From positions 1,550,001 to 1,614,000 of the forward strand of contig NW_026870037.1 of assembly GCF_029168945.1 (NCBI RefSeq): 64,000 bases of DNA, in the 5' to 3' direction. This document shows, one piece after another, positions 46,316 to 58,200 of this stretch. A program made the translations under genes and the position numbers. The notes beneath the pieces were generated by a model. That model was not told the origin of the DNA. It saw nothing but the letters and a program-made list of their open reading frames with translations, and ran no database searches. The stretch is from Cannabis sativa (lineage: Eukaryota; Streptophyta; Magnoliopsida; Rosales; Cannabaceae). Numbering within the stretch: the stretch's first letter is position 1; every line of letters begins with the position of its first letter.

Positions 46316-47214
46316 TTGGTGCTTTTATTGAGAGTTGAAGAAAGAAATATGCACGGCAGTTACCGACACAAGCCCGTCAGAAAGAGAACTCATGCGAATA
46401 AAGAAGGAAGACCTCATGATCTCTTACTGAGTTCCGGTCGAAGGCCAAAAATGTGCAGACCAAAGGCGTTGCCCAGAGTAAGACCTGATGCCTTCATCTG
46501 CAAAAGAAGAATACAAAGTATGAACGCATGCGGTCTTAGAACGCCTGCTGCACCTATATCTTCCCTTAGAAGCTCAGATCTGGCCAGCCAACTCCCTGTA
46601 AGGGTGACTGGCCACCAGTATCTTTAGACCTGTATCTCTTGTAATTCACCAAGACGTAACCACACAAATACGACGAGGTACAAGGGGTGTTGGGGCCAGA
46701 TGAAGAAGCTATGACCCGATGTAGTTATGACGAATAACTCATGAGGGGTCGTTAGATGCAACGACTCTATCTAGCTCGAGACTTCGGCACCGGTGCTGGT
46801 GCGAGGGCTGGATCTGTTGTCTAACAACTACTTCCCCTGCCTTTGCACTAGGTGGTAAAGTTGTTCAGAAATTGATCATGTAATAGCGGCGGCTAAGAGG
46901 AGACCATCAATACCGTCGACGTCTGCTGGGCCACCAGTCAGGCCTGGTTATGGTACTATTGGTTGAGGCAAGCCATTTTTAGCATAGTTCACTCAGAAGG
47001 CTTCTGTTTCTTGACGTGACTACAACCCCGAAATTACATCAGTGAAAGCAACTCGAGACATTATAAACCAGTTAGGAAGCTCCTGTTGGTCCACTGCTTA
47101 TCCTATTGGGAGTCCGAGTTTTTTACCCAAAAACCATTAGAGGCCATGCACTTCACCGAAGGAAACAGACTGCCCAGGAGATCCTTGGGCACATGCATGC
47201 AACCCCTAAAGCTT
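46316..47214 (+). other. Internal region of the putative Gypsy derivative
   Basis: Higher GC than its surroundings. The open frame at 46292-46627 shows no recognisable domain. No gag or pol motif found. Confidence 0.35.
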
Positions 47215-48960
47215 CCCAGAGCTCGAGAGATGCATGCGCATTGCTTTTTGCGCGTGAAAGATCATTGGGTGTGTTGCACGTCTTCAACCCTCCTTCTCGG
47301 AAGGGAAGGACTGCTTGAAGTATGCTTTACTCTCACTAACTCTTTCACCCTTTGATCTTTTCAAGTGAAGTCTAAGCTTGAATTTTTATGCAACTTCAGC
47401 CTTCCTTCGCGGAAGTCGGAGCTTGCCACGTGAAAATTCAATAGGACTCTTGCATGCACACTGTGTTTTTCGTGCAAGAAAGATCACTGGGGGTATGGCA
47501 CGTCTTCAACTCTCCTCCTCGGAATGGAAGGACTGCTTGAAGTCTGTCTTACTCTCCATGATGCTTTTTTCCTTTGATCTTTTCAAGCGAAGCCTAAGCT
47601 TGAATTTTTATGCAACTTCAGCCTTCCTCTGCGGAAGCCAAAGCTTGCCTCATAAAAATTCAACATGTCTCTCGCATGCACGATGTTTTTCGTGCAGGAA
47701 AGATCACTGTGGGTATGGCACGTCTTCAACCCTCCTTCCCGGCATGGAAGGACTACTTGAAGTCTACTTTACTCCCCGTGATCCTTTCTCCCTTTGATCT
47801 TTTCAAGCGAAGTCTAAGCTTGAATTTTTATGCAACTTCATCCTTCCTTTGCGGAAGCCAAAACTTGCGTCATAAAAATTTAACAGGACTCTTGCATACA
47901 CGCTATTTTTTTTGTGCAAGAAAGATCACTGGGGTATGGCACGTCTTCAACCCTCCTTCCTGGAATGGAAGGACTGCTTGAAGTCTGTCTTACTCTCCAT
48001 GATGCTTTCTTCCTTTCATCTTTTCAAGCAAAGTCTAAGCTTAAAATTTTATGCAACTTCAGCCTTCCTCCGCGGAAGCCAAAGCTTACCTCATAAAAAT
48101 TCAACATGACTCTCACATGCACGATGTTTTTTATGCAGGAAAGATCACTGGAGGTATGGCACGTCTTCAACCTTCCTTCCCGGCATGGAAGGACTGCTTG
48201 AAATCTGCTTACTTCTCGTGATTTTTCTCCCTTTAATCTTTTCAAGCAAAGTCTAAGCTTGAATTTTTATGCAACTTTAGTCTTCCTTTGCGGAAGCCAA
48301 ATCTTGCCTCATAAAAGTTCAACATGACTCTCGCATGCACGATGTTTTTCATGCAGGAAAGATCACTGGGGGTATGGCACATCTTCAACCCTCCTTCCCA
48401 GCATGGAAGGACTTCTTGAAGTCTTCTTTACTCCCTGTGACCCTATCTAAGCTTGAATTTTTATGCAACTTCAGTCTTCCTTCGCGGAAGCCGAAGCTTG
48501 CCTCATAAAAATTCAACATGGCTCTTGCATGCACGATGTTTTTCGTGCAAGAAAGATCATTGGGGGTATGACACGTCTTCAACCCTCCTTCCCGGAATGG
48601 AAGGACTACTTGAAGTCTGTCTTACTCTCCGTGATGATTTCTTCCTTTGATCTTTTTAAGCGAAGTCTAAACTTGAATTTTTATGAAACTTCAGCCTTCT
48701 TCTGCGGAAGTCGAAGCTTGCCTCATAAAAATTCAACATGTCTCTCGCATGCACGATATTTTTCGTGCAAGAAAGATTACTAAGAGTATGGCACGTCTTC
48801 AACCCTCCTTCTCGGAATGGAAGGACTGCTTGAAGTCTGTCTTACCCCCGTGATGCTTTCTTCCTTTGATCTTTTCAAGCAAATTCTAAGCTTGAATTTT
48901 TATGCAACTTCAGCATTTCTTCGCGGAAGTCGATGCTTGCTTCTTAAAAAGTCATCATAG
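47215..48960 (+). repeat. 220-bp tandem array, about eight units
   Basis: The anchor AAGCTTGAATTTTTATGCAA recurs at about 47376, 47598, 47817, 48037 (variant), 48256, 48449, 48669 (variant) and 48888: spacing 219-222 bp except one 193-bp unit. Each unit holds TGGCACGTCTTCAACCCTCC and CGTGCAAGAAAGATCACTGG variants. The short ORFs here arise from the repeat and are not genes. Such arrays are known in untranslated regions of Tat-type Gypsy elements and can seed satellites. Confidence 0.93.
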
Positions 48961-49799
48961 CTCTCGCTCACCCTGAGATATTTTTCCTTCGGCTCTTGCA
49001 AGCAAAGTCAAAGTCCAAATTTCTCGTGCACTTTTAGCCTTTCCTAAGCGAAAGACGAAAGTTTGCTAATACAAATTGTAGCATGACTCTCGAAGCGGAT
49101 CTCAGCATGAAGAAAATTGTCAGCGCAAGGACATAAGTTCGACTTTCCCTTTGGGAAACCAAAAGCCCCTTGTGTCGCAAGAAGCCTATGATTTCCTCTA
49201 CGAGATTCACGTCGCAAAGGGATCATTTGGGGACAACAATACAGCTGAGTTTCCGCTTACTAACCCCACGACTCTTTTTTTGTGAAAGCTGGGAGATAAC
49301 TGCTACACACTTTCAAGAATTTCCCTCCAAGTGGTCACAAAGAAGAAAGACGTGGCCCAAAAAAATAGTACATTTCCTGGAATAAAGCAGAACTACGCTC
49401 AAACCTCTTCCACAAGGACTGGAAAAGGACACAAGTTAGACTCTAAGAAAATAACCGAGAATTTGAGACCAAAATTCCCAGCTCATTTGGGGGGTACGGT
49501 CTACCCGATTGTTGACAACTCTAACAGTGTCTTACGTCCATTTGCTAAAGTTGATTAGCTTAAGTGTACACATGCAACCAAAAACAGGAAGCGTTTTTAA
49601 CTAAATCTTCTCGAGAGAAAGGTACTTGAATTCTTTCCTCAGGGGCTAAACTTAAGCACAAATCTAGAGATAAGATGTGTATTCGGTCAAAATTCTTGAA
49701 AGAAAAAAAATATGCTCGAATTCCTTCTTGCACATCTTTGGGGATTTTTTATAAGTTTAGCCCATCTGTTTGCATCGCAAGCTAAAACTTTAGGCTGAC
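48961..49799 (+). other. Continuation of the Gypsy derivative, no gene recognised
   Basis: Diverged sequence related to the array up to about 49060, then mixed sequence with short frames lacking domain signals. Confidence 0.35.
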
Positions 49800-49990
49800 A
49801 AGGATCAAGATAGGAAGAATGCCTAAAAGTTTAAAGTAGTCATGGGCAGCACGCAGGTCGTGGTTGTCCGCCTCGACTTGCTCCAGTTCAGCTACTAACG
49901 TGCCAACTTCCTTTGCGACCCTCTTCGCCAGTAAGGCCACCTATCAGAATAGGCCAAGTTAGATAGGCCAAAGTATCGGAACAAGAAGCA

Positions 49991-50059
<69 letters not shown>

Positions 50060-50270
50060 GAGAAAAGTGGAATAAAGTGTCTCGAGGCCTTACCCCAACT
50101 GCGTGCTGCTTGACAGAGTGGGCCAACGCGAAAAGAATCCACTCTACTGCAGGAAGCCCAGGTCTCCACATGCAATTCTGAGGCGCTCATGGCCACCTGG
50201 TCTAGAAGCTCGATAGCGAAGGGCGCAGGCCTCCCTCCCCACCTTGTAGGCCAGCTGCTTCTCTAAGGCC
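49800..50270 (-). pseudogene. Coiled-coil protein remnant split by an AAT microsatellite
   Basis: One minus frame reads LAKRVAKEVGTLVAELEQVE and DNHDLRAAHDY (about 49941 to 49835). Another, to the right, reads ELLDQVAMSASELHVETW (about 50200 to 50145). The heptad-like, charged pattern resembles coiled-coil ends of putative plant gypsy-type gag-like proteins. The parts are separated by the microsatellite, so whether they form one product is unknown. Confidence 0.3.
49992..50059. repeat. (AAT)n microsatellite
   Basis: About 22 uninterrupted trinucleotides; it produces a poly-Ile/poly-Tyr false ORF on the minus strand. Confidence 0.95.
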
Positions 50271-50869
50271 TCAAACATACAAATTAATTGTTCAAAACCT
50301 AATTGTCTTATTCTTTTAACTTTAATATTAATAAAATACCAATATATTATTAGTAACTACAATACATAAAGCAAAAAAAAAAAAACTTAATAAATTAATA
50401 TATATGTATAACGGTCGGTTTCAGTTTTTTCGGTTGGTTTATTATCCAAAAAAAAATGACCGTTCAATGGCGGTTTTAACTGTTAGCGCTTTTTTCAATT
50501 TTTGGTTTTGCCGGTTTCGATTCTAGAGGTGTTCTACCAATCGATTTGAACGATTTTTTCGGTTTTCTAGATTTTATGCTCATCCGTATTTTTGGTTATT
50601 AGATTATTTTAATTATATGTTATTAGAGTAATAAAGTTATTGAGTTATTAAAGTTATAGAGTTATTGAAATAGAACGTTCTGAGTTTTGGCGACTTCAAA
50701 CTATATGCTTACTTTGTTAGAGAAGAACATTTTAGTAGATAATTTTTTTTTTGTACTTTAGGTCTCATTAGAAATAATTTTTAGTAATTTTTATTAGGTG
50801 CTAATTATCTTTGTATTTTATGCAGTTTGAAATATCTTATTTTTAATTGGAACATTTAGAAGAAGTGGA
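50271..50869. other. AT-rich intergenic stretch
   Basis: Nothing recognised. A GGTTTCAGTTTTTTCGGTTGG-like simple motif region lies around 50415-50600. Confidence 0.45.
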
Positions 50870-50877
50870 ACAAATAT

Positions 50878-51654
50878 ATTTTTTTTGAATAGAAGATGAA
50901 TTTTATTAAACCATTTCATGCATGATTACATCAAGAATGTTACTCGGGATAGAACTACCCGAATAACTACGATCAGCATATAACCATGAGTCTTGAGCAA
51001 AAGCATGAGCAACACGGTTGGCAGATCGTTTAACAAAGCAAAAATTAACATTGTTTAAACTAGAAAGAAGATATTTGTACTCCTCAATACAATTTCCAAA
51101 CGGAGAGGCCATAATCACTGAACTCCGAAGAGCTTGGACCGTGACAAGGCTGTCCGTCTCCCCCATAACATTAGAGAAGTTTGAAGTCTTTATCCAACTA
51201 AGAACCTCCTTCAATCCAAGAGCCTCGGCGAAACCCGGATCCACACACCCATGCCTTGAACCCGATCTAGCTTGAATGACATAGCCTTTAGCATCTCGAA
51301 GAACCCAACCAAAGTCGAATCTGTGCTTGTCACTAAAAGTTGCAGCATCAACATTAATCTTGTAATAATCAACATGAGGGGCACACCATTGCTTATCCCC
51401 TTCTCCAATCCCAACCGAGAAAGAAGAGGGTGAAAAGTTTTTTTCTTGAGCAAATAACCACTGTTCAAGATTAGTTCTTGCTAAAGCCATAACATTTTTA
51501 ACTGACCCAGACTTGCCATTCCAAACTTTATTATTCATGTCTTGCCAAATAGCCCAACAAAGCATGGCACCCATTTGCCTATCTCCACTGTTCCATCGTT
51601 GGAACTGTTGTTGAAACCAGTCGCCAAATGAAAAATTTCCTATGCTGTCATGAG
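50878..51654 (-). mobile_element. 5'-truncated LINE (L1-type) insertion, RNase H part
   Basis: The open frame 50906-51658 (minus) encodes a LINE C-terminal region: LCWAIWQDMNNKVWN, then an RNase H domain with YYKINVDAATFSD, GWVLRDAKGYVI, AEALGLKEVLSWI, ETDSLVTVQAL and RSANRVAHAFAQDSW. It still has no stop and keeps the D-E-D acidic residues. A T-run at the left edge (50878-50886) is the poly-A tail on the minus strand, and ACAAATAT occurs on both sides (50870-50877 and 51655-51662), the target duplication. Only about 780 bp were inserted, so there is no reverse transcriptase. A domesticated RNase H-like gene is the alternative, but the duplication and tail support a truncated retroposon. Confidence 0.82.
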
Positions 51655-51662
51655 ACAAATAT

Positions 51663-52213
51663 TAATTGTCAACTTATGAGTGAAAGATGAAGATTTTCAG
51701 TATTTCAAGCATTTTGTCTAGAAACATAAGTGATGTTGGATAGGTTATTCTCTTAAAATTTGTTAAAGAGGTTGATTTTGATCCCTTTGTAATTGTATCT
51801 GCTTTTGTGAGGAGACATTATCATTGTTACAGAATGTAACAAGTACGTTATCTAATTTTACAAGATATCCCTAATTTATATACATTGGTCGATTAATATG
51901 GCTACACATAAATTAGTAACCAACTTCTTTATCTAAATTTTTACTCATTAATTTATTTTTTAAAATGTATAATCATTTAGGCTGCATGACATTTAATTAT
52001 CAATCATTTTGCTCATTACTTTTTATTTAAAAAAAAAAAAAAAAAGAACAATAGACCAAAATTTGTGTTTATTCTTTTACATAACCACTCCATTTTACTA
52101 GTTCAGTTCTCGTAAGAGAACAAATCCTATTTATACAAAGAAAATCAACGAAGCAAGAACGGGAGGGCGCGTGCGCATTTCATATTTGACACCTTTACCT
52201 GAAAGGTTTGAAA
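51663..52213 (+). promoter_or_regulatory. Upstream region of DGS1
   Basis: AT-rich and non-coding, holding the promoter and 5'UTR of the downstream gene. A TATTTATAC motif at 52128-52136 may be the TATA box. A GC-rich GGGAGGGCGCGTGCGC patch follows at 52161-52176. Confidence 0.35.
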
Positions 52214-55200
52214 ATGGAAGACCTCTCACCTCCATCTCCCACCGCCGCCGAAAATCACTCCGCCGATTTCAAAACCCTATTTTCATTTTACTCTAATTAC
52301 GTCCGTAGTCGAGCTCTCACTTTCCTTACCTCCCCCGCTTCCAATTTTCTCGGGAAAGTTACCAACCTTTACCGCCAAGCTTCTCGCGCCCGATCGAGGA
52401 GACGTCGCCCGCGTCTTCCTCTTCCATTTCCTACCAAAGCTTTCGATTCGACTCTGTATGCTCACTTTTCTTCTTACTCTCCCACTTTGCCTTATAAATC
52501 TCTGCTTCTCTCTTTGTTTGGTTGGGGAGAAAATTAGTCAATGAGGTTGTTAAGAATGTTAGATTATTGTAGTTGTATCAGATTCTTACCAGAACTAAAT
52601 GAATTTAATATATTGATTGTCGCTTAAGCATACCACAAATGGATTCTAAGTGACAAAACTTAGTAATGTTGATTCATTGTGTCATTACAAGTTTGAACCA
52701 AAAACTCTGGGATATGGGAAAATTTGTTTCATTTGCTCTCTTGGTTCCATTTTATTCCAGTTTTGTACAATCAAAACTCAAATGCCATAATCTTATAATA
52801 ATGTGGTTGTGATATGTCATTATATGAAATCATACAGACTATAGAAATAAAATGCGAAATCAAGAGTTAATTCATTACTGATTACAAGAGGGGAGGGGAG
52901 GGTTAACCTGCGCAAGTTTGTTAACGAAGGCATTGACTTTATGAGCTTTATTAGAGTGATATGAAGTATGAACTTGATTTTACAAAGAAAATGTACACTT
53001 TTGTTTTCTGAGTGTCCGTGAGTAACCTGAAGTTAAGTACACGTTCATTCATTGGCTATGTATACTAATATGAATGTTGTCCTAAATATTCATTTAGTTT
53101 TTCTTTCTTAATGTTTTTTTTTTTTTTGTGTTGATTTATTTTGTGAAGATCGTTAGTTAATGAGACATATTTACGATTGTTTAAGCATTGAATCAATTGT
53201 TCCAATATATTGTAAGAACGTGGTGGTCTTTCCTCTTTTATCTTATTCTCTATTACTTTGTTGATTCTATAATGCTTTAACATACAGGGTGAAAACAGAA
53301 GCATCTAGTGTTATCATTGTTTTGGAGGATATTTTGGAACAGATATATTCAAATTTGCATAGCATTCAGAAGAACTTGCAGTTTTGGCAATCTAGGGCTG
53401 AGGTTAGTTAATCAGCTTTACTGCAAATTTTCTTTCATATATAAGAAAAGAAGCGTTTGGAAAAGTATGTCTAATTTCATTTTTTATACATATATTTTTT
53501 CTTGATTTGTGTAAAGTGCATTTTGATAATATATTCATCGATTGTGTATAATGTCTAATTTCAGGAAACAAATGCTCGAAAGGCATATTTTATGTTGTTT
53601 GAGCGAGGGCCGCGGGCTTTATGTGATGGAACGATCCGATTGATACGTGAATCTGTTACTGAAGGTTCTTCCATGCAGCATATAAGTCATTCTGCATCTG
53701 CTCATATATCTGATAGGATAGCTGTCTTAAGTAGCTTACAATGTTGTCTTGCGACATTTCTGGCTCAGGTTAGCTGGTTTGGTTAACCTTATTCTTGATT
53801 GAATTGTATAAGTACGAATGCTGGTGGGGGGTTGACATGCTTTCATTTCTGAATTTCACAATTCTCTTTGAAATTTTTGTAGGAAGAATGTTTTGATATA
53901 ATGTTCAGATGTGTGTATGAGAGAAACTTTGTTACTGGTATGTCTTACACATTTAGCTGTGCGTATGAATACATAGATCTAGAGCATTTAGTATCATCCG
54001 AAGAATGCCCTAATTAGGTTCTATCCTATAAGTGTGATTTGAGTGACCTTTTGTATTTTTTTATGTATATTTTAACAAAACTTTATAAAAACCAGAAAGT
54101 ACAAGGATAGGAAAGTGGTTGGAAAACCACAGAAACAAAGGCAACATGGTTGGGATTTACGGCAGACTATCCCAGTCTCTAGTCTCTACATAGGTCAGAT
54201 ACTATTACATTTTTTCAAGTCTTTAACACTGTAGGCCCCTAAAACGACCCAGTGCAGTATTTAATCTTTCCCCATAAAGTTTTACCTGTAAAACTATTTC
54301 CCTCAAAGGTTCTGCTATTTCTCTCCAACCAAATAGTCCAGAAAGTTTCTATCACTGCAGTTTTCCAAAGAACAGAGCCTGCTTTCTCCCTCCTTAGCTT
54401 CAGCGATTAACAAATTGAGGCATTGCCTTGTCATACACCACTCAATTCATACATAGTTTTCTTTTCATCCACTGGAACATAGTTGGCTGGTTCATAATCT
54501 CCATTTTCAAGTGTACGTGCATTGGCACAGACACAAATGCACCTGTACACAAATATAGGCATGATCTTTTATGTGGAATCCAAAATTTGTTGCTATTCAG
54601 CTCCATGGTTGCATAATTCTTCTACAAGCTCTAATAATTTTTTTGAAAATGATATCATTCATTGTTGCTTTTCTGTAGTTTTATGTTGAAGCTGACCAGT
54701 TGGGGGAGCAGCTCATAAATGATCCAGACAAGGCCTTGGTATCATTATTGGTTAAAATTAATGCTTTATTTTCCAAGTTAGAAGCATCAATTAGCCAGAT
54801 ACATACAAAGCACCAGGTAACTATAAGAAGATAAGGTCTTGGTTTATCACTATGGTCTTTGTGGTAGAAAGTTCACCTTTCTCTAATCAAATTTATCAGG
54901 AATTGGTTCCATTTCACATTTATAGTTTTGTTTTCATGCTATGATTATGCAGATTGATTCATTGATTGATGAAACCTACTCATTTCCACCACTGTTTGAG
55001 AAGCTAGCAGAAGTAAATCAAGAAGGACCACTATGGACAGATTTTGAAATCAAGAATGCTATTGACTTGGTTTATCAAAATCTACACAAGTTGGAGTCTT
55101 ACATATCTTTCACTGTAAGAGCTTGTGGATTTGATTCGTGTATCAACTTAAAAATCGGTACCTTATAAAAATCATCTATTGGTAATTTTAAATCATGTGT

Positions 55201-58200
55201 ATTAGGTGTCTGTCATGCCAATTTATCATGCTGAAATAAGATAGCAACATAACGTAGTTGGATGTATGTTAATGTATTAGTGTGATGGTGGCCGGATTGT
55301 TATTTACTGCAACTGTATCCTGGATGTTTAAAAAAAAATTGAAACTGAGTGTGTATTTGTGTGTGTTTTCTTTAATAAAATAGAAATATATAAATTTATA
55401 TATCTGGAATCTGGTTGCTAATTTGTGTACGCACTTTTCATGGCTACCATCGCTTGGATTTGGATGGTTTGTTTTATTGTAGGCAATGAACTTTCAACCT
55501 AAAGACTGTATTGTTAGAAGCCTTATCGTTGACACTTTTGTATTTTAATCAGGTCCAAAAACATAAGAAACCAAGAAAAGTAACTCGATACTGGATTCAT
55601 TATGCATGTGGTGCAGTTGGCCTCTCTGTTTGTTCTATGTGGCTCCTAAAACATAGTAGTCTAATGGGAAGTTCTGACATAAACAATTGGATACGTGAAG
55701 CAAAGGATTCTACAGTCAGCTTTTTTAATGACCACGTGGAGCAACCGGTATGTATTTCTTGTTTTCTGCACCTTTATCTTTTGTTTAGTTACTTGATGCT
55801 AGTTGGCTAATATATTGCTTCCCCAATGCTAGTTTTCTCAATCAACTAATGATATTTGGTGTTAAAGCTTAAATAGATGTTAACAAAATATTGATAAATT
55901 GATCCAAACATGTTAATATTGAATCAATAAATTAAGAATTCTTTTTCTAGAAAAATTAAAACTTAAGTCTAGTATAATTTTTATTTTTATTTTTTTGAAC
56001 AAAATCTAGTATAATTTAATACTTAGAACAATTATAAATAAACCCCATGATAGAGTTTTGGTAATTGGATCAATGCTATGAGTTTGATTGAAATTTATCA
56101 AAAAAGAACAATTATAAATATGTTCAAAAAATGAAAATATTAAAAGAAAAAAAAGTTAATACATTTTTCATTAATTTTTCCCTACTATTTTCTCTCATAA
56201 AAATTGTATTGGTAAAATCCAAGGTCCAAACAAGGTCTAACAGTTTGGCACTCTTCCAATTTTTTTCTTTTAAAACTTTCAAACCACAATGTGCTTATGC
56301 AAATGTTTCAATATCTCGATTCCTTGCATAAGATGCTGTTTTAATTCAAATCTTTATCATGAGTAGGGTCACCAGGACATATAAACATATAATTTTATTA
56401 TTGTTATCTCTTAAACGTTTAAATTGGAGTCCTTGTCTAAAAACCCTACAATATTTAAGGATCAAGAAATTATAGCAATCGCTTGCTATGTAGTACTCAG
56501 AAAAGTGCAAACCACAAGCATCACTGCTTGAACTACCCAATTTATAAACATATAATCAATAACCAATTGTCAAAAGTTACTCCTATTATTTTAATTTAAT
56601 AATGAAAGGAATGATGATATCGGTCCTAGAGACTATGCTGACTATGGTTTTTTCCTTTCTATAGCAAGTGCCATCTCGTGTTAATTAATTTCAGTACCTA
56701 ATTTAAGCAAATCTATATTTTATTTTCATATGTATATGTATATGTATAAAACATGAATCAATTAACTCATTTTCTCCTCAGCTTCTGTCTATTAGAGATG
56801 AGCTTTTTGAGACGTTTAGAAAGAGGCACAAAGGAATGATGGATCTTGAAGAAGTACATTTGACTTCTAGTTCGCTACACAGGTTATTTCTATATTCTAC
56901 TTTAATATTTTTTGGAGTTCACCTTTGTATAGTTAGTGCCAAATTAATTGAGCATTTTATGTTGGTTTGAATGAGAAAAAGTAAGAATAAGTAAGGGAAC
57001 TTGCCCAGTTTGGTGTTCTCTATATTTATTTTCTGGTTAACAAATTTGTGTAGTGTTTTCGGTACGTAATTCTATGCCTGAAGGAAAAGGTGGAAGGATT
57101 TCCCTTAGAAAATATAGGGAGCTTCACTGATGTCTGATGGTTTTACACATTTAAAAGCACATGTTTCAACTATGTAGGCTGAATTCATGGACAAAATTGT
57201 GATATTTTTTACTCCAATGTACCAAAATGATCACCTTTTGTCTCCTGATGACATTAGGTTTTTACCAAGCTTGAGTTCAATGCTTCTTCAGCCCTATATT
57301 AATTTAAAAACTTTTGACAGGTTTACTTTGCTAATTCGTTCCCTAATTAATTGAATAATGTATCTTATTCCTTTTCTGGATCCTGCCATTATACCTTTTC
57401 CAGGCTTCTAGCATCAACTATGTGTGTCTCTACCAAACATATAAAAATCTTGTGCACTTCCACCCTTTGATTCCCACCTCAATACGTTGTCAAGAATTGT
57501 GGCTTTTCTTTCTATATTTAAATTGATGAGTGACCACCTTTTATCCTTGTTGCCTAAAGAATTACACCCTTGAGAAGGGGACCAGTTGATATTCTTACAT
57601 TTGTTGTATTTGTTGCATTTTGTTTTCAGACAAGCTAATGTGTCCCTAGCTTTTGTAGAGAATTCACAGAAGAACATTGATCTTCCATCCGTAATTTTGT
57701 TACATTTGGGCTTCTTATTTGTCTCTTATTCCGTTTTGGTAAAAAGTAGCATGATTGGTGGGTGTTTATCTCCATTTAAAATATTCCTCTGTTTATTTGC
57801 AGGATGTTATTAGCTTTTAGTGAGCAGATAAAAGGTAATAAGTTACCAGAGAATGCATCAGATCAGGAAATGCTGGAAATAGTTATGGCCAGGTAGGTCT
57901 CAGTTTGTAACTTAAATGATGTTCTGGCATTGTATGCTAGTGATGAGTTGTTTACATGTGCCAGTTACGTAAAATATTGCTATGATACAACTTAGTGAAT
58001 TTTAGAAGTTTGACTCGAAAGGTTTTGTGGCTTTCTGTATATAGGTATGAAACGGAACTTATGCATCCCATTCAGAACCTCCTTAATGGAGAGCTGGCCC
58101 GTGCTCTGCTCATCCAGGTAATTATGATTTCAATATGTGGTCACCGTGGTGTATGGTGCATTTGTATTACATTGTTTTATATTATTGTTTTTGCATTACA

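Noticed and set aside
45846..46627. Short ORFs in the putative Tat-like LTR and its interior
   Set aside because: No domain signals, and positions coincide with LTR regulatory sequence.
47086..48783. A series of similar short ORFs that could look like a gene family
   Set aside because: They are frames through the 220-bp tandem units and shift with each indel.
47215..48960. Regular repeat spacing suggesting a CRISPR-like array
   Set aside because: Whole units are similar, with no short repeat/unique spacer pattern, and the genome is a plant's.
49888..50196. 102-codon ORF with a poly-Tyr tract
   Set aside because: Created by the AAT microsatellite.
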